DNA of 64,000 nt from Paracoccaceae bacterium (GTDB lineage: Bacteria; Pseudomonadota; Alphaproteobacteria; Rhodobacterales; Rhodobacteraceae): contig JAHDXW010000003.1 of NCBI GenBank assembly GCA_023383015.1, positions 124,001-188,000 on the forward strand. Reading direction: 5' to 3'. A program made the translations under genes and the position numbers. Positions 51,965-59,750 of this stretch are shown here, piece after piece. The notes beneath the pieces are model-generated. The model did not search any database, was not told the origin of the DNA, and was given only the letters and a program-made list of their open reading frames with translations. Each line of letters opens with the position of its first letter. Position 1 is the first letter of the stretch.

Positions 51965-52998
51965 GCCACGAGGCCACCAACTGGGCGATCAAGCAGCGCG
52001 GGCTGAAGCCCACCACCAAGATCGTGCTCTGGCATCTCTGCGACCGGTTCAACCCGGATTACGGATGCTTCCCCTCACAGGACCGGCTGGCCGAGGACTG
52101 CGAGATCAGCCGGTCGACGCTGAACGAGCATCTGGGCCAGCTCGAAGCCGCCGGGCTCCTGCGCCGCGTCCCGCGCCTGCATCCCGTCACCAGGCGGCAG
52201 ATGCCTACCCGCTACATTCTGGGCTTCGAGCCCGGCTTCACACCGCATGTGCCAGACCCGTGTCCGGAAACCGGACATGGAAAGCCGGACAACGGAGAAA
52301 CCTGTTCAGAACCAGCACCTTTCGAGGATGATGCGCCCGTCGATCCCGAGCCGTGTCCAGAAATCGGACACGGGTCCGAGGTCCGACCCGTGTCCGATTT
52401 TCCGGGCGACCCGTGTCCGGAAAATGCCGAAAGCCGTGTCCGGAATCCGGACACTAACCCTGTAAGGGAACCTCTAAGTAAACCAGTAAAGGAGGAGGAG
52501 GACGCGCGGGCGCGCGAGGCGATCTCCGAGGAGTTTTTCGGGGAGCTGCTCCGAGCGCTGGGCCTGGACCCCACCGCCTTGCCCGGCTGGTGGCAGGGCT
52601 GGCCGCCGCGCGAGCATGTCCGCCGCTGGCGTGATGATCTGGGTCTCGACGAGGACGCGATCCTCTCAATCGCCGAGGCCTCGCGGCGCGATCATCCCGA
52701 GCCGCCCGATGGCCCAAAGGCGCTCGATCGCGCCATGCAACGCGCAGCCCAGCGCCTGAAGCAGACTGGCGCGCCGGTTGCGAAGAAGGGTCCGGCACTC
52801 GCTGGCAGCGAGACCCGACGCCGCAAGGGCGAGGATGGGCCAAGGCCCAGCGATGACGAGCTCGCGGCCTTCTACGCTGATCTGGTGAACTCGGATCGGT
52901 TCCTGCACCCCAGCACGATCAGCAACGCCATGTGCGATGCGATGTTGACCCGCGGCCTTGTGACAATCGAGCGACTGCGCGCGCGCGGGGTGCGATGA
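51961..52998 (+). CDS. Phage replication initiator-like protein with internal iterons
   Basis: 345 residues. An N-terminal winged helix (ATNWAIKQRGLKPTTKIVLW, CFPSQDRLAEDCEISRSTLN) resembles phage O-like initiators. A middle Pro/Glu-rich linker (about 98-165) repeats CPETGHG, CPEIGHG and CPENAES because the DNA there is an array of GTGTCCGGA repeats. A helical C-terminal part (EEFFGELLRALGLDPTALPG; ADLVNSDRFLHPSTISN) follows. In lambda the O gene carries the origin inside its coding sequence in the same way. Confidence 0.8.
   Translation: MSHEATNWAIKQRGLKPTTKIVLWHLCDRFNPDYGCFPSQDRLAEDCEISRSTLNEHLGQLEAAGLLRRVPRLHPVTRRQMPTRYILGFEPGFTPHVPDPCPETGHGKPDNGETCSEPAPFEDDAPVDPEPCPEIGHGSEVRPVSDFPGDPCPENAESRVRNPDTNPVREPLSKPVKEEEDARAREAISEEFFGELLRALGLDPTALPGWWQGWPPREHVRRWRDDLGLDEDAILSIAEASRRDHPEPPDGPKALDRAMQRAAQRLKQTGAPVAKKGPALAGSETRRRKGEDGPRPSDDELAAFYADLVNSDRFLHPSTISNAMCDAMLTRGLVTIERLRARGVR
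52257..52490. repeat. Iteron array plus AT-rich stretch inside the initiator gene, candidate replication origin
   Basis: Five copies of CCGTGTCC(G/A)GA-type repeats begin near 52258, 52351, 52388, 52411 and 52434. Several form near-perfect inverted repeats, such as GTGTCCGGAATCCGGACAC. They are followed at 52453-52490 by a stretch poor in GC (taaccctgtaagggaacctctaagtaaacc), suitable as an unwinding element. Confidence 0.65.
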
Positions 52999-54152
52999 AT
53001 GGCATGGTGTCACGTCCCCGGCACGGATTGTCCCTCTGCGCAGGCGGCGGAGGCCTGGATATGGGCCTCATGCTCGCCGAGCCCGGTTATGACACAAGGT
53101 GCTTTGTCGAATGGGAGGACTGGCCCCGCGCAGTGCTTATCGCGGCCCAAGCCGCGCGGTACTTCGCCCCGGCCCCGATCTGGACCGACCTGCGATCCTT
53201 CAACGCCCGACCCTTCCGCGGGGCGTTCGACACGGTTCTCGCCGGATATCCCTGCCAGCCCTTCAGCGCGGCCGGAAAGCGCGGAGGTGCTGACGATCCC
53301 CGGCACCTCTGGCCCGATGTCGCCCGCGTTATCGGAGAATGCCGCCCGGAATGGGTGTTCCTCGAAAACGTCGCCGGGCATGTCACCCTCGGGCTTGAAA
53401 CCGTCCTGCGAGAGCTTTGGGGACTGGGCTACAAGCCTGCGGCGGGTCTGTTCAGCGCGGCAGAAGTCGGTGCGCCGCACCAGCGGTTGCGCATCTTCAT
53501 CCTGGCCCACACCGATGAGCCTGCATCCCGGCACCGGCAGCTACAACCCGGCCGGGAACAGCGACTTTACCCGCAAGGCAGAAGCGCTGGCGCTGGGCAT
53601 CACCAGCTGGTCGACACCGAAGGCCACGGATGGAGCGAAGGGCGGGCCCGGCCAAAGTTATGGCTCGGGCGGGACACCGCCCCTGCCCGCGCAGGCGGCG
53701 CAATGGCCGACGCCAGCCGCGCAGAACTGGAAGGGCAGCTCGGAGGCGAGCATCACCCGCACGGATGGCAAATCCCGGATGGACATCCTGCACTACCGGG
53801 CGGAGCAGGGCTTCACCCGCCCGGACCCGGCGATCACGATGCATGGCGCAAGGTCCTCGCCGCACGCCCCGATCTCGCGCCGGCTCTGGGCTTCGATGAT
53901 TGCCTCGCATGGGCGCGGCGCTTGTCGGCGGATCCTGAAGGGCCGGTCGCGGCGGCGGCTGAACCCGCTCTTCGTCGGATGGCTTATGGGCTGGCCCATC
54001 GGGCACGCGCTCTGCGCCTGCTCGGCAACGGAGTTCATCCTCTGGCAGCAGCATATGCGTGGCGCTCTCTCGCAGCTGCCCATGGCCTCGGGCCCGTGGT
54101 TCTGGCGGCCGACGGATCAGGCCCAGCGCCCGGCGCAGATGGATTTCCTTGA
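52995..54152 (+). CDS. DNA (cytosine-5) methyltransferase, Dcm type
   Basis: 385 residues from ATG 52995, overlapping the initiator stop. Motif I GLSLCAGGGGLDMGL (11-25), motif IV GYPCQPFSAAG (C87 nucleophile), motif VI VFLENVAG and motif VIII-like PHQRLRIFILAH are present. A degenerate, Arg/Gly-rich segment follows, then a motif X-like LLGNGVHPLAAAYAWRSL. A second frame covering the 3' half (to 54168) also resembles C-terminal parts of phage methyltransferases, so the true C-terminus is uncertain. Likely protects phage DNA from restriction. Confidence 0.8.
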   Translation: MNGMVSRPRHGLSLCAGGGGLDMGLMLAEPGYDTRCFVEWEDWPRAVLIAAQAARYFAPAPIWTDLRSFNARPFRGAFDTVLAGYPCQPFSAAGKRGGADDPRHLWPDVARVIGECRPEWVFLENVAGHVTLGLETVLRELWGLGYKPAAGLFSAAEVGAPHQRLRIFILAHTDEPASRHRQLQPGREQRLYPQGRSAGAGHHQLVDTEGHGWSEGRARPKLWLGRDTAPARAGGAMADASRAELEGQLGGEHHPHGWQIPDGHPALPGGAGLHPPGPGDHDAWRKVLAARPDLAPALGFDDCLAWARRLSADPEGPVAAAAEPALRRMAYGLAHRARALRLLGNGVHPLAAAYAWRSLAAAHGLGPVVLAADGSGPAPGADGFP

Positions 54153-54168
54153 AAGGTTGAAACCATGA
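53500..54168 (+). other. Alternative overlapping frame with methyltransferase C-terminal features
   Basis: In the frame ending at 54168 the sequence reads SWPTPMSLHPGTGSYNPAGN, WSTPKATDGAKGGPG, QWPTPAAQNWKGSSEASITR, LNPLFVGWLMGWPIGHALCA and CSATEFILWQQHMRGALSQL. The W-x-TP-x-x-x-D/N and N-P-x-F-V-x-W-L-M-G-W-P motifs are well known in phage cytosine methyltransferases. Frame 1 over the same DNA carries motif X. One explanation is a frameshift near 53500; another is overprinting. Confidence 0.55.
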
Positions 54169-54824
54169 GTTTCCAAGGCAAAATCGGCCGCGCGGGTGGC
54201 GGACGCGTCAAACGCGCGCTGGGCGTGCAGGCAGCTCTGGAATGGGCGTTCCGGGTCGAGAAGGCGCAGCTGGAGCTGCCCCTCCCAAAGGACGTGACGG
54301 AGGAAGGCTTCGGCTTCGGCTTGGAATACGTCCTGCTGCAGCGTGCCGCGCTGGGCTGCAAGGTCGACGGCGGGCAGCACAAGGTCGGCGGCTACACACA
54401 CGAGGACGCAGAGGTGATCGCCGCCACCGTCGCCGGGATCCCCGACAGTCTCGGCGGCAAGCGCATGGCGATCCGCGTGGCGGAACTGGCGCGAGCCGGG
54501 CTCACGCCAGACTGGATGCCGGGTGCGGTGCCCCGCTGCGTGCCGGTCGACGTGAAGCGCAATCAGCATGGCGAACGCGCCACAACCATCGTGGTCGGCA
54601 CCGCGCGCGTCCTCACCCGTGGCAAGTGGCGCACTGTCGAGGTTCAGGCCTGCCCGGTGACCTTCTCCCCGCATCCCCACCAGATCGACGCCGCGCGTCG
54701 GGCCTATGACGAGTGGTGGCGGGCGCTGGGCTGGGTCCGGGACGTGTTGTGCGAGGGTGGGATGCTGCGGGAAGCCCACCTGACGGAGGCTATGCCAAAG
54801 GAGCAGCCGTGGGATACTCTCTGA
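54165..54824 (+). CDS. Phage protein of unknown function
   Basis: 219 residues: MSFQGKIGRAGGGRVKRALG, LEWAFRVEKAQLELPLPKDV, AEVIAATVAGIPDSLGGKRM, CPVTFSPHPHQIDAARRAYD. I associate it with phage early regions of this family but know no function. It is the last phage gene before the lower-GC cargo segment begins at about 54850. Confidence 0.7.
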   Translation: MSFQGKIGRAGGGRVKRALGVQAALEWAFRVEKAQLELPLPKDVTEEGFGFGLEYVLLQRAALGCKVDGGQHKVGGYTHEDAEVIAATVAGIPDSLGGKRMAIRVAELARAGLTPDWMPGAVPRCVPVDVKRNQHGERATTIVVGTARVLTRGKWRTVEVQACPVTFSPHPHQIDAARRAYDEWWRALGWVRDVLCEGGMLREAHLTEAMPKEQPWDTL

Positions 54825-54932
54825 CTCCTTCGGAGAGGGTGGAAGTCAGGCCTTCGCGACAGCTCGGACGAAAACCTCGGTTTTGAAGCTGCAATCCGTA
54901 TGAAGTCTCTGGGCCTGAACTTTCTGGAAAGA

Positions 54933-54938
54933 TATACT
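54933..54938 (+). promoter_or_regulatory. -10-like TATACT before the cargo operon
   Basis: TATACT lies in a locally AT-rich stretch 58-63 bp before the chosen GTG start of the SMC-like gene; no good -35 is seen. If real, transcription would begin near 54945, so the ATG at 54900 could not be the start. Confidence 0.35.
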
Positions 54939-54995
54939 AAAGTGAAGGGGATGCAGTGCGAGCCGTGTGGAAGGTACAGAGAGGCAGGGATTAGG

Positions 54996-56849
54996 GTGTG
55001 GATTGAAACCATCAAGATCGAAGGGGGCACACTGGACGGCTTCCATCAAAACTTTTGCCCTGGACTGAATGTCCTCATCGGCGGACGCGGCACTGGCAAA
55101 AGTTCGGTGATCGAACTAATCCGCTTCGGCCTCGGCGCACCGGCATCTTCCGACGCGATCGCAAGGGAGGCGCTCGAACATGCTCTGGGCGTTTTAGGCG
55201 ACGGCAAGGTCACAGTTACGCTTACCGACGGTACGGAGCGTATAGAGATTTCCAGGATCGCGAGTGATGCTAATGACGCGCGCCCGATCGAAATGTTGTC
55301 GCCACTCATCTTTTCGCAAAAGGAAGTTGAGCAGATCGGAGCGAGGTCCAATTCGCGTTTGCGGCTTGTCGATGCCTTCCTAAGTCGTTCAGGCGCGGCT
55401 AGCACCCGGAAGGCCCCGCTGGTCTCAAGCATCAAGTCCCTAACTTCTGAGATCCGTAGCCTGCTGGCAGAGATCGACGAAATATCAGAGAGGCTGCTTA
55501 TTCTGCCCAATCGACGTGCCAAGCTAGCTGAATTGCAGAAGCAGGGTGCCATCCAAAGCGCTCGCAGCGCCGAACTCGAGCCGCTGCGCAAGCAGCTTGA
55601 GGAACTGGCACCAAGAACGAATGCCGCGGGTGTGCGTGTTGCCGCAATCGATCGCTCGGCTGAGAAACTGGCCCAGTGGATTAGTGAGCTGGAGATGGTC
55701 GCAGAGCGTCGCCCGCTGATCGAATCGTGGCCGGCACAGGCAGGGTCTATCGACCAGTTCGCTGGCCCGCGCAACCGTCAGCAAGCGGCGCTGAGCCGGC
55801 TGCAAGAAGCGATAGACGAATTTCGCCATATCGGCGTAGAGTTAAACGATTTGCGCCGCAGGGCCAGTTCAGAAAAGGCGGCGATGGACAGTCAAGCGCG
55901 CGAAGTCCGCCAGAAAATCGAAGAGCAACTGAAGGGCGCCAGCATCCTGGATCGACAAATTGCCGATCTCAGTCAAGAGATTGCCGCCCTCAACTCGCTT
56001 GCAGATCTCTGTGAGGACCGAACAAGGCGTATCGAGAGCCTGCGTTCCAAACGTCAAGAGGCATTCGACGCGATGCACGCGACGATCCGAGAACTGACCA
56101 CCGAACGTCAGCGAATTGCCGCTGTCCTTTCGGATGCGCTCGCACCGGCGATTCGCGTCGTCGTTAAACCGTTCTCTGACTATCGCGGTTATCAGAGCGC
56201 TCTTAACGCGGCCCTACGCGGCAGTGGGCTTCGCTATCGCGAGTTGGCCGATCGCGTCGTGGAGACATTCAGCCCACAGGAAATCGCAAACTTGGCCGAG
56301 CAGCGGGACACTGACGCGATCAGTTCAGCGCTCGCAATCAACGCAGAGCGTGCTCAACGGCTGGCCGAAGGACTGCGCGGCGATGCTGGGATTGACCTGC
56401 TGACGACGGAGGTCGGCGACGAGATCGGCATCGAACTGCTCGACGGGACCAGCTTCAAGAGCACAGAGTTTCTGTCGATGGGGCAACGTTGCACAGCCGT
56501 CCTGCCTATCATCCTCCAGCATACTGAACGCGTAATCGTACTCGACCAGCCGGAAGATCATCTCGATAATGCCTTCATCGTCGGGACGCTCGTCAAAGCG
56601 GTTCGCTCGCGCAGCTCCTCGGCACAAACTATCGTCGCCACTCACAACCCTAATATTCCGGTTCTAGGCGGCGCGGATTGGGTTATGCACCTAGATTCCG
56701 ACGGGGAGCGTTGCTTTGTGCAAATTGCCGGTGAGTTAGACGATCATGGGATCGTCAATTCGATTACGACAATCATGGAAGGTGGGCGCGAGGCATTCCA
56801 ACGTCGCGCAGCTTTCTATGCCAAGAACACCTTCTCCGATGACACCTGA
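54996..56849 (+). CDS. SMC/RecN-like ABC-type ATPase, first gene of a candidate conflict system
   Basis: 617 residues from GTG 54996 (AGGGA 5 nt before). I prefer this start because homologous heads begin close to an I-x-I-E-G-G segment; an in-frame ATG at 54900 would add 32 residues. Head: IKIEGGTLDGFHQNFCPGLN, then LIGGRGTGKSS (Walker A, 29-36). Long coiled coil about 140-420 (LKQLEELAPR, AREVRQKIEEQLKGASILDR). Tail: LSMGQRC signature (493), VIVLDQPEDHLD Walker B (513-521), ATHNPN His switch (548-550). Complete SMC-type nucleotide cycle, so probably a DNA- or filament-sensing motor. It overlaps the histidine kinase gene by 11 nt. Confidence 0.85.
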   Translation: MWIETIKIEGGTLDGFHQNFCPGLNVLIGGRGTGKSSVIELIRFGLGAPASSDAIAREALEHALGVLGDGKVTVTLTDGTERIEISRIASDANDARPIEMLSPLIFSQKEVEQIGARSNSRLRLVDAFLSRSGAASTRKAPLVSSIKSLTSEIRSLLAEIDEISERLLILPNRRAKLAELQKQGAIQSARSAELEPLRKQLEELAPRTNAAGVRVAAIDRSAEKLAQWISELEMVAERRPLIESWPAQAGSIDQFAGPRNRQQAALSRLQEAIDEFRHIGVELNDLRRRASSEKAAMDSQAREVRQKIEEQLKGASILDRQIADLSQEIAALNSLADLCEDRTRRIESLRSKRQEAFDAMHATIRELTTERQRIAAVLSDALAPAIRVVVKPFSDYRGYQSALNAALRGSGLRYRELADRVVETFSPQEIANLAEQRDTDAISSALAINAERAQRLAEGLRGDAGIDLLTTEVGDEIGIELLDGTSFKSTEFLSMGQRCTAVLPIILQHTERVIVLDQPEDHLDNAFIVGTLVKAVRSRSSSAQTIVATHNPNIPVLGGADWVMHLDSDGERCFVQIAGELDDHGIVNSITTIMEGGREAFQRRAAFYAKNTFSDDT

Positions 56850-57732
56850 GCTTCTTAGTCGCAAACTCAGCTCAGCTGATCCGCGCGATCGGCTCGAAGC
56901 CGCCCGTTTCCTGGCTGAAAACGCGAAGAATTCGCACATTGGCCAAATCGAGGCAGCGCTTGGTGTCGAGACTGTCGCTTGGATACGCAGCGCGCTTCGT
57001 CGTGCGCTCCAGAAGGTCCACCCAGACGCTCCGAGGGTAATCGCAACGGTCGCGACCGAACTGCCGACCGTCCACACCGCACAGATCTATTCGGATGCAC
57101 TCGAAACGACTGCGGCACAGATCATCCATGAGATCGAGCCAATCTTGGGTTCTCTGCGCCTGTCGGCCGAAGCAGAAATGCTAGCCTTTGAAGGCTCGGA
57201 AACGCAACGTGGCCTCGACCGACTCGATGCGCTCATTGCTGGATTGTCTCGTTTGCGCCGGGCGGCCAGCGCTCCTAAGCTCGAGGAACTGGCGCTTGAT
57301 CGCTGTATTTATTCCTGGATTGCGGAAGAGGCCATCGCCGGCCAATCAATCCGGATATTGCGCGCCGGACCACAGGACTGCATCGTCGAAGGTGACAAAA
57401 GCCTTATCTGTCTGAGCTTTGTCAACGGCTTGCGAAACGCGATCGATGCGACCAAGGCGCTCGACATCGAGAACGACAAGTATCCGGATGTCATCGTCAA
57501 TTGGGGCGTTACAGACGTCGATACCTGGGTGGCTATAGTTGATTCAGGGGTGGGTTTTCGCGGCAATGTTGCGCGAGCATTCGACATCGGTTCAACCAAC
57601 AAGGCAGGCCATCTGGGCATGGGCCTGGCCACCGCACAGCAGGCCATGACGTCAATGGATGGCAGCGTGCGGCTGATCCCTCTGGAGCGCGGCGTCCGCT
57701 TCGAAATGCGCTGGCCGAAGGCGAAGGTATAG
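56839..57732 (+). CDS. Soluble histidine kinase with HEAT-like N-terminus, second gene of the candidate system
   Basis: 297 residues, no membrane segments. Residues about 10-60 (SADPRDRLEAARFLAENAKN) look like HEAT-type helical repeats. The dimerisation helix has IIHEIEPILGSL with H97 as candidate phospho-acceptor. The GHKL ATPase domain has the N-box (LRNAIDA, N200), G1 IVDSGVGF (235-240) and G2 GHLGMGLATA (257-264). So it resembles a cytosolic two-component sensor whose input is probably protein contact, perhaps with the SMC-like ATPase. It is 2 bp from the receiver-kinase gene. Confidence 0.85.
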   Translation: MTPELLSRKLSSADPRDRLEAARFLAENAKNSHIGQIEAALGVETVAWIRSALRRALQKVHPDAPRVIATVATELPTVHTAQIYSDALETTAAQIIHEIEPILGSLRLSAEAEMLAFEGSETQRGLDRLDALIAGLSRLRRAASAPKLEELALDRCIYSWIAEEAIAGQSIRILRAGPQDCIVEGDKSLICLSFVNGLRNAIDATKALDIENDKYPDVIVNWGVTDVDTWVAIVDSGVGFRGNVARAFDIGSTNKAGHLGMGLATAQQAMTSMDGSVRLIPLERGVRFEMRWPKAKV

Positions 57733-57734
57733 CA

Positions 57735-59165
57735 ATGCGCATCCTTCTTGTTGAAGACAAACTCGATTTCGCCGAGACGATTGAAAGGGCCATCCGCGCG
57801 ATTGAAGGCTGCGATGTCACTTGGAAGCAGAGCAAGGTAAGTGCGCTTGCTGCACTCGCTGATGAGCCGTTTGACGTTGTCCTTCTCGACCGAAAAATTC
57901 CGTCGGACGACGGCATCCTCGACGATGATGTAAACCACGGCTGGGATGTATTTCAGTGGATCCTTGAACATCTTCCCGGCACATCGGTCTGGTTCCTAAC
58001 CGCAACCGAGGATGCCGATTTTTCCACTGACCTGCTGAACGACTATGGGCGCAATGGCGACATACACGCCTGCGGTCGTGAAGACACCGTTTACCGTGTC
58101 TTTTGGAAACGTCGCATGCCGGACTGCGTATCGGCTGTCCGCGCTTTCCGAGAAGAGGTCCAGCAGACTGAAGCCGTGAGCCTTAGCCAGTCTGGTGATC
58201 GAGCAAACCTCCGTCCCGAAGAAGAGCGGCTACTGAGGCTGTTTGGGCGCCGCCATCGCGGCGCAAATGTCGAGACGCGGCAGCTGAGCGGCGGCTTATC
58301 CGGCGCGCGCGTACTACGCGTTACCGTCCGGAACACAGCCGGTCAGACTATTCTAACTTCAATCGGCAAGATTGGCTCTCACAACGAGATCGAGGTTGAG
58401 CGGGAGCATTATAGAGGCGAGGTGGCACGGCTCGTGCCGGGATCGACACCGCAGATTACCGCCGAACTCACCCTCGGCGCATCTTGCTGCGCCGGGATTT
58501 TCTATGGTGTTGTCGGAACCGAGGTCACAGACCTATTCACTAAGCTGGCCACGGACCCCGAAGCCGCTGCAGATGTACCCGACCAGCTTCGAGCGGCTCA
58601 AGCGCCTTGGCTCAACGCACGAGCCGTCGGACGAGCCCGTGTTGGCACTGTTCGCCGTCGAATCATCAGTGATGTGGATCTGGAAAAAATTCAGCCCAAG
58701 CTTCAAGGTATCGACATCACCGCAGTCGAAAGGATCGAAATAGAAACTGCACAGTGCGTGCAGCATGGCGATCTTCACTGTGCAAACGTCCTATTCGATG
58801 ATCGCGGACACCCGATGTTAATCGACTATCCCGATACCGGCATCACGTTCGCATGCCTTGATCCGGTTGCGCTCGAGTTGAGCACGATCTTTCATAAGCA
58901 TGCACCTGATCGACGCGGCTGGCCTGATGAGGCGCAGGCTGGCACTTGGCCAGATATCGAAGCCTTTGCATCTGGCGCGCCATTCGAGCTCTATCTGCAT
59001 TCATGCCGCGGCTGGGCACAAACGGTGGCTGGTTCAGAGCAAGAGGTCTTGGCTGTAGGATATGCTTACGCGCTTAGACAACTAAAATATGATGACACAG
59101 ACAAAGCACTCGCACGCGCAATCGTCGCTTCATGTATCACTGCGCTCACTCACGCTGCTGCCTGA
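57735..59165 (+). CDS. Response-regulator receiver domain fused to an APH/protein-kinase-like domain, third gene of the candidate system
   Basis: 476 residues. Receiver domain (about 1-130): acidic pair E7-D8 (LLVEDK), phosphorylation site D52 (VVLLDRKIP), T89 and K125. C-terminal kinase-like domain (about 175-470): glycine-rich loop LSGGLSGARVLRV (185-197), candidate ATP Lys K212, catalytic loop QHGDLHCANVLF (H344, D346, N351) and metal-binding D364 in LIDYPDTG. Both halves look active. A phosphorylated receiver would gate a phosphotransferase acting on protein, nucleotide or another small molecule. I recall similar kinase-like folds in ternary conflict systems, but cannot name one with certainty. 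Confidence 0.85.
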   Translation: MRILLVEDKLDFAETIERAIRAIEGCDVTWKQSKVSALAALADEPFDVVLLDRKIPSDDGILDDDVNHGWDVFQWILEHLPGTSVWFLTATEDADFSTDLLNDYGRNGDIHACGREDTVYRVFWKRRMPDCVSAVRAFREEVQQTEAVSLSQSGDRANLRPEEERLLRLFGRRHRGANVETRQLSGGLSGARVLRVTVRNTAGQTILTSIGKIGSHNEIEVEREHYRGEVARLVPGSTPQITAELTLGASCCAGIFYGVVGTEVTDLFTKLATDPEAAADVPDQLRAAQAPWLNARAVGRARVGTVRRRIISDVDLEKIQPKLQGIDITAVERIEIETAQCVQHGDLHCANVLFDDRGHPMLIDYPDTGITFACLDPVALELSTIFHKHAPDRRGWPDEAQAGTWPDIEAFASGAPFELYLHSCRGWAQTVAGSEQEVLAVGYAYALRQLKYDDTDKALARAIVASCITALTHAAA

Positions 59166-59750
59166 AGAGACGTTAGAGACCGAATCGGCCAATTCAATCT
59201 TCCAAAGCAAACCAGCGCCAAGTGGGCTAACAGACACGCAGCCACGGACACCAACGCGCCGAAACTGCATTGACTGATATCGCAAAATGCTCACGTCAAA
59301 AGTTATCCCTCGCTTGACCACTTTCAAACAAGTACTGGACACCGGCCCCTCCCATGGTTCCTCCCGGGCGCGATCCGTATACGGGGGGGCTGAGCGCGCA
59401 AGTTTTCCAGCGTCTGGCCTTTTCACCGGGGAATCCACCTGGAAGCCACCCCAGCGGCCTGGCCGGAAATTCCGACTCAATATCAGAATCTTACGAGATC
59501 GCGCCGCTGGTCGAAGTGGATTCCGCCCGGTAGCCAGGGAAGCCACCTCGAGGAAGCCAGAGATCCACCAAGACACATCCGGAAGCCACCTGCGCTCCGA
59601 TTGACTGGAAGGCGTTGATTCGACGCCGAAAAATGGTTTGACAAAGCTGCCCCCCTTGACGTAGCAAAGAAACATCGAAGAATTGCGCCCGGAGGAAACC
59701 CCTCGCGGGCGCTTTTCATTTTCCCTCCCCCACATCCCGAGCCCCATCCC
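59166..59750. other. 585-bp non-coding segment between cargo and ParB-methyltransferase genes
   Basis: No convincing gene. Three copies of GGAAGCCACC (59441-59450, 59538-59547, 59581-59590) are spread through it, and a terminator lies near its end. GC rises back to phage level here. It probably marks the right border of the cargo insertion. Confidence 0.5.
59685..59716 (+). terminator. Stem-loop with short T run, possible terminator
   Basis: GCGCCCG (59685-59691) pairs with CGGGCGC (59706-59712), 14-nt loop, then TTTT-C-A-TTTT. It would stop transcripts from the cargo side before the ParB-methyltransferase gene at 59751, which starts close behind. Confidence 0.55.

Noticed and set aside
54900..54995. 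ATG 54900 as start of the SMC-like gene
   Set aside because: The extra 32 residues are not part of the ATPase head, no ribosome site precedes it, and a -10-like TATACT lies downstream of it. Kept only as an alternative.
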